Shown piece by piece: positions 8,425-15,781 of a DNA stretch of 55,258 nt; positions within the stretch are counted from its first letter, which is position 1; the number at the start of each line of letters is the position of its first letter. Source of the DNA: Lentisphaerae bacterium GWF2_44_16. Its GTDB lineage: Bacteria; Verrucomicrobiota; Lentisphaeria; Victivallales; GWF2-45-14. The position numbers were made by a program, and so were the translations under genes. Under the pieces are notes generated by a model. The model did no database searches. It was not told where the DNA came from and was given only the letters and a program-made list of their open reading frames with translations. The DNA is taken from assembly GCA_001803225.1 (NCBI GenBank), contig MHBF01000193.1:1-55258 (forward strand), given 5' to 3'.

Positions 8425-8536
8425 TACATGTTGTTGTAATTCGTAATTATATTGTTTTAAGTTAGTTACAGTGTTTTGTCCGTCTTTGTTCTGTTCTGTT
8501 ATTTGAAAATTTTAATTTGGTTCTTGAAAAATGCAA

Positions 8537-8554
8537 TTGATAATTATTTCACAA
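8537..8554 (-). promoter_or_regulatory. Rex-like operator 3
   Basis: Minus strand TTGTGAAATAATTATCAA: perfect first half-site, four-base spacer, two mismatches in the second half. It lies about 110 bases upstream of site 2, between the upstream terminator and the hyd promoter, and could act by looping or control a second, weaker promoter (TTGCAT...TAAAAT) that I cannot confirm. Confidence 0.5.
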
Positions 8555-8565
8555 TACCGTTGTTT

Positions 8566-8596
8566 AAAAAGGCCCTGTTAATTTTATCACAGGGCC
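8566..8596 (-). terminator. Intrinsic terminator after the rex-hydS-phosphatase operon
   Basis: Eight-base-pair stem GGCCCTGT/ACAGGGCC (8571-8578 with 8589-8596) around a ten-base loop, followed on the minus strand by TTTTT (8570-8566). It lies 14 bases past the phosphatase stop codon and separates this operon from hydCBA. The 348 bases between hydC and the phosphatase thus hold this terminator, three Rex-like sites and the hyd promoter. Confidence 0.85.
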
Positions 8597-8609
8597 TGAC
8601 GCGGGGCTG

Positions 8610-9788
8610 TTAAACAAATTTGATTTTTACCTCCTTGAGATATTTTTCCTTTAAAACGTTTGCTATGCGCCTGACGATAGAGCGCCTTATTTCTATGTCG
8701 AGTGGCAGGTTGGGGTCCTGATGCACTTCATTGACGCGCGTTCCCACGAGCATTTCTATGATATCGTTTTTTCTGAGAATTTCAGCGAGCATTACGGCGG
8801 GATCGCCTGTTTCCGGCGGAATGCCTTCTTCAAGGTATTTAGCGGTTCTCGTAAGAGTGAAAATGCCTTCGGTAATCAAGTCTATGCCGTTCATGCCGGA
8901 TACCGGAGGCAAATCATATCTTGCGGATTTCAGGTCGGTTTTTATTTCGCGGTCGAGTTCACGGGCCACGATGTTGGCTGTTGTGCCGCCGCATATTACT
9001 TTGGAGCCGTCATAGGAAGCTATCAGGCGGGCGCATTCCGCGTCGCGCTCCTTGAAAAACGGAGGGCCGGTAAAGAGTATGAGTTTTTCAGGCTTCCTGA
9101 AATATATTGACGCGGAGGACATATCGTCTCCCGGCGTGTAGGAGCTTTCTTTGAGGAGCGCTTCCTTTATGAGGGCTTCGGCGAAGTCCTGAGAGCCGCG
9201 GTTGTCCTCCTCATACGCTCTGTTTTCCACAAATTTGCGGCATCCTTCAACGCGCCAGCCGAGTTTATATTTTTCAGTTCCCATGCCGGCCTGGGTTATT
9301 CCGTCGGATATCAGGACTATGCGGTCTCCCTCGGAGATTTCGAACTCATAAACTTCAATAGACCTGTCCCTCCAGTTGGGAGAACATATTTCACTGCATG
9401 GGATATTGACGCATTTGCCTTTGTGCATGAAAAGGAACGGGGGGTTGCCCATGTTTATTATTTTAGTTTTGCCGTTGAGTGAGAGATCCACTATTGTGAA
9501 AGTGGCATAGCTGATTTTTCTTGTCCTGCAAATGGGCAGGGCGCTCATTATGGTTTCGGCGGACTGTAGTATCTCCTTGTTGGAAGCCATGAATTTGAGT
9601 GCCATGGTGGAGGTCATGGATGAAAGTATGTTTGCCTTTATGCCGCTGCCGAGCCCGTCGGAAAGCACCAGGATGATGCGGTTTTCCTCGGGGACTCTGC
9701 AGAATTTGAAAGCATCTCCGCAGATGTTTTCGCCGCGTTTACAGCGCTGGCTGAAGCCTATGTCCACAAATAGAGGTCCCGAAATCAT
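8610..9788 (-). CDS. SpoIIE-type PP2C serine/threonine phosphatase
   Basis: 392 residues. The first 230 form a PP2C/SpoIIE domain, with metal-binding aspartates in GDAFKF, VLSDGLGSG, LISDGITQAG and PGDDMSSASI. The last 150 residues (from LILFTGPPF) form a separate conserved region, with GGTTANIVAREL, whose role I do not know. Such phosphatases are commonly encoded next to sensory [FeFe] hydrogenases and probably relay the hydrogen signal by dephosphorylating an anti-anti-sigma or similar target. No such target or kinase gene is seen in the window. It follows the sensory hydrogenase gene by 12 bases and ends just before an intrinsic terminator. Confidence 0.85.
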   Translation of the reverse strand: MISGPLFVDIGFSQRCKRGENICGDAFKFCRVPEENRIILVLSDGLGSGIKANILSSMTSTMALKFMASNKEILQSAETIMSALPICRTRKISYATFTIVDLSLNGKTKIINMGNPPFLFMHKGKCVNIPCSEICSPNWRDRSIEVYEFEISEGDRIVLISDGITQAGMGTEKYKLGWRVEGCRKFVENRAYEEDNRGSQDFAEALIKEALLKESSYTPGDDMSSASIYFRKPEKLILFTGPPFFKERDAECARLIASYDGSKVICGGTTANIVARELDREIKTDLKSARYDLPPVSGMNGIDLITEGIFTLTRTAKYLEEGIPPETGDPAVMLAEILRKNDIIEMLVGTRVNEVHQDPNLPLDIEIRRSIVRRIANVLKEKYLKEVKIKFV

Positions 9789-9800
9789 GGAGCATCCTTT

Positions 9801-11519
9801 CTATTCTTCGTTATTATCGGTGTAATCATCCGCGATCGAACGCAGAAGTATTTCAGTGTCCGCCATGTGTTCTCCGAGGCGGCAGGCTATTTCCTGGACG
9901 GTTTCAAGATTTTTATGTATGACTTTTTTTGCTTTTTCGGCGATCTGTTCACGGCGCATTTCCGTTCTGGTGACGTCAAATATCACCGCGCCCACGGCCT
10001 GATGCGGTTCTATGTTGAAAATGGTAATGCCGTAGAGCCTGCCTCCGACTTTGATGGAATCCCTGTGCATGTCCTTTCCGCCGGAAAGAACACCGGCGAA
10101 AAGTTCATGGAAAGGCACAATTCTGCTTATGAGCGCTCCCGCCAGGCCGGGGCGCGCCTCGTATGCGCAGGCTGTCGCTTCATCAAACATCTTCGCGAAA
10201 AACTCATTGCATTCTATGATTTTCATTTCAGCATCGACTATGACGACGCCTGCCGGAATGCAGCGCAGAAGGGCGTTTGCTTTTTTTTGTACCTGCTTGC
10301 GGAGATAGGATAGGCACATCGCCGGTTCGGCCTTCTTTTCGAGGAGGGCCTTTGCGAAGTTACGGCAGGTTTCATAACCGCAGCCTCCGCAGTTGAGTTC
10401 GTCGTCGGGAGATGTTTTTCCGACGCTTCTGAGGGCGTCCTTTATTTTCGTTTCATCCTGCAAAGGCGCTATTATCGGGTCGGGATATATTTCCATGTTT
10501 ATATTGGAAGACGCTTTTCGTTTCAGTACCTTTTTCGGCATTTTGATTTTGTTCACTATTTTCATTCTGGCAAGAAGGCCCGGCATTTCGTAAGAGGTGC
10601 AGGGGCCGTTTATGCAGCCGCCTTCGCAGGCCAGGGCCTCTATGAAAACAGGATTGTCAAACCCGTCAAGACCTATGCCGGAAAGCGCTTTGTCGATATT
10701 ATGGAGGCCGCTTATGGCCACGTATTTCACTTCCGGAGGGAGCTCATGGGCGCGGATTGTATCTATCATGCCGCCCTCCACAGGGTAAATCCCGCCTTCT
10801 TCGGAAGCGCGCGGCACAAAGGACGCCGAATTTTCGGGCTTTATTTTCGCCGGATCTATTTTCTTTTCCTCCAGCCATCTGCGCATGTCTGAAAAAGTTA
10901 ATGCCACGTCAAGAAGTTCAGGGTACATATCGGCTTCGCTTTTTTTTGCTATGCAGGGGCCTATGAAAACGATGCCTATATTGTTTCCGAAAGCTTTCCG
11001 CAATATTTTGCAGTGGGCGAGGAGCGGAGAAAACATTCCGGTAACGGAAAGAGCGGCGTGTTCGGGCATATATTTGCGGATGAATTCGACGCAGGACGGA
11101 CAGGCGGAGGAAATGAAAACGCCTTTGCCCGCTTTAGCCAGGACAGAGGCGGTTTCCGCGGAAACGTCCTGTGCTCCGAGGGCTGTTTCACCGACACCGG
11201 CGAAGCCGAGTTTTTTGAGGGCTGTTATAATTTTTTTCTCGTCAACGCCCTGAAATTCACTTACCCAGGAAGGAGCGAGCGACACATAAACTTTTTCTTT
11301 TCTCTCCAGCAGATATTTCACTCTGCCGAGGTCATCCCTGACTCTTTTTGCTTTAGCCGGACAGATCTGGACGCAGTGTCCGCAGGCCACGCAGAGTTCG
11401 GGTACTACCGAGGCGTGGCCGTCTTCGACTTTTATCGCTTTCACCGGGCATTGACGGACGCATTTGTAACAGTCCTGGCACTCTGTGCGCAATGTATATA
11501 TCGGATAATCTCTGTCCAT
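9801..11519 (-). CDS. hydS: Sensory [FeFe] hydrogenase with PAS domain
   Basis: 572 residues. Two N-terminal ferredoxin clusters (CQDCYKCVRQCP, CVACGHCVQICP) precede an H-cluster domain that keeps the four cysteine ligands (C140, C189, C298, C302). The domain departs from catalytic enzymes: L1 is SSACPSC instead of TSCCPxW, so the proton-relay cysteine is Ala139; L2 is GPCIAKK with Gly for Met; L3 is LACEGGC. A [4Fe-4S] motif (CGGCGYETC) and a PAS domain (residues 415-520) follow, then a helical tail with no kinase domain. This is the layout of group C/HydS proteins, which bind H2 as a signal rather than turning it over fast. Partners are the adjacent phosphatase and the small [2Fe-2S] protein. 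Function is inferred from the family. Confidence 0.88.
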   Translation of the reverse strand: MDRDYPIYTLRTECQDCYKCVRQCPVKAIKVEDGHASVVPELCVACGHCVQICPAKAKRVRDDLGRVKYLLERKEKVYVSLAPSWVSEFQGVDEKKIITALKKLGFAGVGETALGAQDVSAETASVLAKAGKGVFISSACPSCVEFIRKYMPEHAALSVTGMFSPLLAHCKILRKAFGNNIGIVFIGPCIAKKSEADMYPELLDVALTFSDMRRWLEEKKIDPAKIKPENSASFVPRASEEGGIYPVEGGMIDTIRAHELPPEVKYVAISGLHNIDKALSGIGLDGFDNPVFIEALACEGGCINGPCTSYEMPGLLARMKIVNKIKMPKKVLKRKASSNINMEIYPDPIIAPLQDETKIKDALRSVGKTSPDDELNCGGCGYETCRNFAKALLEKKAEPAMCLSYLRKQVQKKANALLRCIPAGVVIVDAEMKIIECNEFFAKMFDEATACAYEARPGLAGALISRIVPFHELFAGVLSGGKDMHRDSIKVGGRLYGITIFNIEPHQAVGAVIFDVTRTEMRREQIAEKAKKVIHKNLETVQEIACRLGEHMADTEILLRSIADDYTDNNEE

Positions 11520-11537
11520 GATAAATTCCCCTTAATT

Positions 11538-11783
11538 TTATGGAAAGTACTGTTTAAGTAAATCCATTATGACACCCGTATCGACTTTTGAATATGTTTT
11601 TCCGTTGATTACCACATTAGGCCCGTCTGAACAGTTTTTTTCGCAGCAGCTCCCGGTGATTTCGATTTCAGCGGGAAGGCCCCTTTTTTCAAAATATTCT
11701 TCTATTATCCTGAGGTTTTTGTTATTTCCTCTGGCAAAGCATGAACTGCCCATGCATATAACGATTGGGGGCTTTTTATTCAT
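11538..11783 (-). CDS. Small thioredoxin-like [2Fe-2S] ferredoxin
   Basis: 81 residues with ligand pairs in CMGSSCFARG and CCEKNCSDGP, matching the thioredoxin-fold ferredoxin seen in HydC/NuoE and at the N-terminus of HydB, but without the helical extension. It probably shuttles electrons to or from the sensory hydrogenase. The start overlaps the rex stop by four bases, and hydS starts 18 bases downstream, so the three are one operon. Confidence 0.8.
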   Translation of the reverse strand: MNKKPPIVICMGSSCFARGNNKNLRIIEEYFEKRGLPAEIEITGSCCEKNCSDGPNVVINGKTYSKVDTGVIMDLLKQYFP

Positions 11784-12448
11784 GATTCTGTTTCCTCCTC
11801 TTTTTTTTCTTTCGCCCTTTTCAATTTTACGCTGAGAGCGGCAAGGCCTGATGAGAGGTCTTCCTTCTGCACCACTATATCAGGGCCTGTTTTCAGATCG
11901 ACAGTGGTAAAGTTCCAAATGCCTTTAATTCCTGCCGAAATCATCATCTGCGCGACTTCCTCCGCGGCGTCGGCCGGAACGGTCAGTATGCCTATTCTGA
12001 CGTGCATTCTCCTAACCAGATCGGGGAGTTTTTTCAGCGGCAGAATGGAGCGTCCATGTACTGTTGAGCCTATTTTAGCCGGGTCGTTGTCAAATCCCGC
12101 TACTATGTTCAGTCCGTTGTTTCTTATCCCCTGATATCCCATGAGCGCGCTTCCGAGGCAACCCACTCCGGCCAAAAAGGCGTCTGTCGCATTATTCCAT
12201 CCGAGGAAGTTTTCTATTCCTTCTATGAGTTCGGGCACAGGGTATCCGACTTTGGGTTTTCCTGTGATTCCGGTTATTTCCAGATCTTTGCGGACGACTA
12301 TGGGGGCGAGCCCTATTTCCTCTGCCAGATGTGTTGTCGAAACAAGTTCACGGCCCTGCATCTGAAATCTTCTCAGTATGCATAAATAGCCGGGAAGCCT
12401 TTTAACTGATGGCATCCGGACAACTTTTTCCACTGCTTCCGTGTCCAT
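11780..12448 (-). CDS. rex: Redox-sensing transcriptional repressor Rex
   Basis: 222 residues, normal for Rex. The N-terminal winged helix (VSTTHLAEEIGLAPIVVRKDLE, residues 37-58) binds DNA. The Rossmann domain has GVGCLGSALMGY and the following acid (GFDND) for NAD(H). The known mechanism is release from DNA when NADH/NAD+ rises, which would switch on hydrogenase genes so that excess NADH is vented as H2. Three Rex-like sites before hydCBA fit this. It is first in the operon with the small ferredoxin, the sensory hydrogenase and the phosphatase, under a perfect TTGACA/TATAAT promoter. Confidence 0.94.
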   Translation of the reverse strand: MDTEAVEKVVRMPSVKRLPGYLCILRRFQMQGRELVSTTHLAEEIGLAPIVVRKDLEITGITGKPKVGYPVPELIEGIENFLGWNNATDAFLAGVGCLGSALMGYQGIRNNGLNIVAGFDNDPAKIGSTVHGRSILPLKKLPDLVRRMHVRIGILTVPADAAEEVAQMMISAGIKGIWNFTTVDLKTGPDIVVQKEDLSSGLAALSVKLKRAKEKKEEETES

Positions 12449-12471
12449 AATAATTCACTCCGCTATTAATA

Positions 12472-12499
12472 GATATATTTTTATCGATATATTTTTATC
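12472..12499. repeat. Tandem 14-bp repeat in the rex leader, candidate operator
   Basis: GATATATTTTTATC occurs twice head to tail (12472-12485, 12486-12499). Each copy is an imperfect palindrome (GATA...TATC). The pair covers the expected transcription start of rex and does not resemble the Rex consensus, so another regulator could bind here. Confidence 0.5.
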
Positions 12500-12500
12500 T

Positions 12501-12529
12501 ATTATACCAGAAGAAGATTTTACTGTCAA
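12501..12529 (-). promoter_or_regulatory. Consensus sigma-70 promoter of the rex operon
   Basis: Minus strand TTGACA (12529-12524), 17-base spacer, TATAAT (12506-12501): both boxes match the consensus perfectly. The start site would be near 12494, giving a leader of about 46 bases that contains the tandem 14-bp repeats. Confidence 0.85.
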
Positions 12530-12563
12530 CAGTTTTCAGTAAAATTTATGAAAAAATCAAAAA

Positions 12564-13451
12564 TCAAAAAGCTTTATTTTTTCTCCGCCATTCGCGAGGG
12601 GAAATGCCGTTGATTGTTTTGAAATGGCGATTGAAATTTGAAAGGGTATGGTATCCGGATTTGAGGGAAATTTCCAGTATGGAGAGCATGCTGTTTTTCA
12701 GAAGTGTTTTTGCTATTTCCATACGGAAACAGAGCAGGTATTCCTGAGGTGAAATGCCCATGGCGGATTTAAAAATCCTCCTGAAATTGGTGATGCTGCA
12801 ATTTGAAATTGAGGACAGTTTGGGAATTTCTACGAGACTGGAATATTTCGAAGCAATGTATTTTAACGCCGGTTTTATTCTTTCAATATTCTTGTATTTT
12901 GCCGTGTCGGGCGGAAGAGGCTTCAGAGGCGCGATACGGTGAAGCATCACCATAAGTTCCCAAACCAGCGCTCGTATTGCCGAGCGGTAAGACTTTTTCT
13001 TCTCCGTCATTTCTTCGGCAATTCTGAAAATTATATTGCAGATATCAGGAAATTTTTCAGAGCTTATCACATTTTTGAATTCCGGGCCGGAAAGCGATTC
13101 CGTCTCGAAAACATCTTCCGTCGAAGGCGCGTACCCTGCCATCAGTCCAGCCGGGTCAAGATTGAGAAATGTCCAGCGGCTTATCATTTCAGGCGAGCTT
13201 ACAAGAAGATGCAGTTCCCTGTTATTTACCGCGAACGCGTCCCCGGCCTTGCATGGAAAGATTTTATCCTCCACCATAAAAACACCATGCCCCTCATGGC
13301 AATACCCTATCTCAAAACACTCATGTACATGTGCGGGTATTTCGGGCTTGTTGGAGCGGCGAACATTAAGCGGGCCGTGAACAGGAAAAGACGGATCAAG
13401 ATTTATCGGCGAAAACTCTCCGCCTAAAGTCTCTTTTGGTCGATTTCGCAT
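12564..13451 (-). CDS. AraC-family regulator with N-terminal cupin
   Basis: 295 residues. The first 110 or so form a sugar-sensing type cupin (PAHVHECFEIGYCHEGHGVF, DAFAVNNRELHLLVS). The C-terminal hundred residues carry the two AraC helix-turn-helix units (LSSISNCSITNFRRIFKSAMGI and EISLKSGYHTLSNFNRHFKTINGISP). Such proteins usually activate an adjacent catabolic gene when their small-molecule ligand binds. It is divergent from the dehydrogenase gene at 13553, the likely target, with a perfect palindrome between them. The ligand is unknown. Confidence 0.88.
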   Translation of the reverse strand: MRNRPKETLGGEFSPINLDPSFPVHGPLNVRRSNKPEIPAHVHECFEIGYCHEGHGVFMVEDKIFPCKAGDAFAVNNRELHLLVSSPEMISRWTFLNLDPAGLMAGYAPSTEDVFETESLSGPEFKNVISSEKFPDICNIIFRIAEEMTEKKKSYRSAIRALVWELMVMLHRIAPLKPLPPDTAKYKNIERIKPALKYIASKYSSLVEIPKLSSISNCSITNFRRIFKSAMGISPQEYLLCFRMEIAKTLLKNSMLSILEISLKSGYHTLSNFNRHFKTINGISPREWRRKNKAF

Positions 13452-13490
13452 AGTTCTTTGGTCCTTAAGTAGAGGAACTTGCTCTTTACG

Positions 13491-13504
13491 TCAATTATAA
13501 TTGA
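13491..13504. promoter_or_regulatory. Palindrome in the AraC/dehydrogenase divergent region
   Basis: TCAATTATAATTGA is a perfect 14-bp palindrome, 49 bases before the dehydrogenase start and 40 bases before the araC-type start. The 101-base gap must hold both promoters. AraC proteins more often bind direct repeats, so the link to this regulator is only a guess. Confidence 0.35.
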
Positions 13505-13552
13505 TATAAGAAATTTTTCAAGAAACAAAAACAGGCGAAGAGGAGAATATTC

Positions 13553-14491
13553 ATGAAAACAGCGCTACTTACAGAAAAAGGTTTTATCATTGAGGAAATC
13601 CCAATCCCGGAAACGGACGAAAATTCGCTGCTTATAAAGACTGTTGCCTGCGGCATCTGCGAGGGTGACATTTTTCAGTACAGAAAGGCTAAAGGTGGAA
13701 CGCCTCTCAGAAAACAGCTCGGACATGAGGGCAGCGGCATTGTCGTAAAGGCCGGTAAAAACGTGAAAGATTTTTCGGAAGGCGACAGGGTGACTGTTCT
13801 CGGCGGGCCGTATTCGGAATATTTTGAGGTCAAAGCATCGTCCGCAGTTAAAGTGCCTGGAAACATAAAGCTTGAGACTGTGCTCGGGGAGCCTGTCGCG
13901 TGTTTCATGCATGCGGCAAAGAGATTTGGGATAAAAAAAGGTGAGAGGATTGCCGTAATCGGTTGTGGTTTTATGGGGCTCGGCTGTCTCCAGCTTGCGA
14001 AAAGAGAGGGCGCGGGCGAAATAATTGCGCTCGAACCTATAGAATGGAGGAGGAAAAAAGCTCTCGAATGCGGTGCTGATAAAGCAATAAACCCTTCAGG
14101 GCTTTCTCCTGATGCAATACTTCGGAACTTCGGGGAATTTGATGTGATTATCGAAGCGACCGGAATTCAGGAAGCCATTGATGTTTCCTCCGTGCTTGTC
14201 AGGGAACACGGCAGGATTATTCTGATAGGATATCACCAGTCAAATGACGGCATACGTTCTGTAGATATGCGGCAATGGAATTATAAAGCTATTGATATAA
14301 TTAACGGGCATGTCCGCCGCGAGGACGAAAAGCTTGATGCCATGAGGGAGGCCGTCAGCTTGGAAGCGGACGGACTGCTCAAAATGGAAAATCTTGTAAG
14401 CGTTTATGAGTTTTCTGATATTGAAGAAGCCTTTAAAGACCTTATTTCCAGAAAGGAGAATCTCTTCAAAGCCGTCCTGAAACTTTCATAG
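13553..14491 (+). CDS. Zinc-dependent medium-chain dehydrogenase/reductase
   Basis: 312 residues. The N-terminal catalytic lobe has the zinc-ligand cysteine in ACGICEGD and GHEGSGIV. The Rossmann lobe has AVIGCGFMGLGCLQLA, then an acid-ended strand (ALEP) suggesting NAD+. The four-cysteine structural zinc lobe of classical alcohol dehydrogenases is absent, and the protein is short for the family. It oxidises an alcohol or polyol, but the substrate cannot be read from the sequence. The AraC neighbour suggests a sugar-derived compound. GAGGAG precedes the ATG. Confidence 0.85.
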   Translation: MKTALLTEKGFIIEEIPIPETDENSLLIKTVACGICEGDIFQYRKAKGGTPLRKQLGHEGSGIVVKAGKNVKDFSEGDRVTVLGGPYSEYFEVKASSAVKVPGNIKLETVLGEPVACFMHAAKRFGIKKGERIAVIGCGFMGLGCLQLAKREGAGEIIALEPIEWRRKKALECGADKAINPSGLSPDAILRNFGEFDVIIEATGIQEAIDVSSVLVREHGRIILIGYHQSNDGIRSVDMRQWNYKAIDIINGHVRREDEKLDAMREAVSLEADGLLKMENLVSVYEFSDIEEAFKDLISRKENLFKAVLKLS

Positions 14492-14543
14492 AATGCGCAC
14501 GTGCCGTTGCCTTATGCGCAAAACAAGACGGCTTTTGAGTTTT

Positions 14544-15623
14544 TCAGAACGGAAAAGTAAGCTGTACCGGGCCTTTGTTTTCTGCTTCCGGCATCGGAAA
14601 ACCGGAGACTGTAACTCCGAGCAGGCGCACTTTGCGACTGCCCGCTTCGGTTTTTGCGAGAAGGCTTGATGCAATGTTGAAAATAATTTCTCTGTCATCA
14701 ATGAATGTTTCCTGGGAACGCTGGCGTGTAATGGAGGTGAAGTCATCATACTTCAGTTTCAGCGTAACTGTCCGGCCTGAGAGCTTTTCCTCTTTCAGTA
14801 GTTCTTCGACTTCCCCGGCGAGCTCCTTTATAATGCGCAGTATCTCATCCATGTCGTCAATATCCTGCTGAAAGGTAAGTTCACGGCCCATGGACTTGCG
14901 CGGAGCGTCGGGGGTTACAAGCCTGTCCTCAATGCCGCGGACAATATTATAATAGTAAATGCCGGCTTTGCCGAAAGCGCTTACCATATCCGGCAGCGAA
15001 AAATTTTTCAGGTCGCTGCCGTTATTGATTCCCAGTCTGTGGAATTTTTCGGCGGTAACCTTGCCGATGCCGTAAAATTCACCAATGGGAAGTTTGTCAA
15101 TGAACGCGTCGGCATCTTTCGGTGTAATGACGGTCAATCCCGAGGGTTTGCGGAAGCCTGATGCGATTTTGGCGAGGAACATATTGAAGGACACGCCTGC
15201 CGATGCCGTAAGCCCTGTTTCAGAATAAATGCGCTTCTGAATTTCCTGTGCCGCCCAGGTCGCCGAGGGAATATTTTTCTTGTTGTGGGTAACATCAAGA
15301 TATGCTTCATCCAGCGACAGCGGTTCGACAAGCTCGGTGTATTCCATGAAAATGCTTCGTATGATTTCTGACTCATGGGCATAAACATCCATCCTGACGG
15401 GCAGGAATATTCCATGCGGGCATAACTTCTTCGCCTGATTTATGGGCATTGCCGAATGAACGCCGAATTTGCGTGCCTCATAGGACGCCGTCGAAACGAC
15501 GCCTCTTGTCCCCGGCAGGCCGCCGACTATGACGGCTTTGCCTTTCAGACGCGGATTGTCGCGCTGTTCAATCGACGCGTAAAAGGCATCCATGTCGATA
15601 TGTATTATTTTCCTTACGAGCAT
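14544..15623 (-). CDS. dinB: DNA polymerase IV (Y family)
   Basis: 359 residues, typical for DinB. It has the palm motif HIDMDAFYASIE with metal-binding aspartate, the second catalytic motif SLDEAYLDVT, the helix-hairpin-helix (GIGKVTAEKFHRLGI) and the little-finger domain (RELTFQQDIDD). It copies damaged DNA in translesion synthesis. It ends in PVQLTFPF, a good beta-clamp-binding motif (QLTFPF). It is divergent from recQ; I could not find a convincing LexA box in the 158-base gap. The short gap to the convergent dehydrogenase holds a weak GCCGT/ACGGC stem followed by T residues. Confidence 0.95.
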   Translation of the reverse strand: MLVRKIIHIDMDAFYASIEQRDNPRLKGKAVIVGGLPGTRGVVSTASYEARKFGVHSAMPINQAKKLCPHGIFLPVRMDVYAHESEIIRSIFMEYTELVEPLSLDEAYLDVTHNKKNIPSATWAAQEIQKRIYSETGLTASAGVSFNMFLAKIASGFRKPSGLTVITPKDADAFIDKLPIGEFYGIGKVTAEKFHRLGINNGSDLKNFSLPDMVSAFGKAGIYYYNIVRGIEDRLVTPDAPRKSMGRELTFQQDIDDMDEILRIIKELAGEVEELLKEEKLSGRTVTLKLKYDDFTSITRQRSQETFIDDREIIFNIASSLLAKTEAGSRKVRLLGVTVSGFPMPEAENKGPVQLTFPF

Positions 15624-15781
15624 TGCATAATATACCCCAAAAGGAATTTCGGAAAAGGATTTGGCGCAAATAAATCCGGGAGGAATTTTTCTGCGGCAGT
15701 TTATGAACGGCTCGCGGTACTTGTATATGATTGTAATATGTGTTATTCTTCAATACAAGGTAAAATTCATTGGGGTTTTAT

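Noticed and set aside
15624-15781. LexA box between dinB and recQ
   Set aside because: I looked for GAAC-N4-GTTC and CTGT-N8-ACAG types and found no convincing match.
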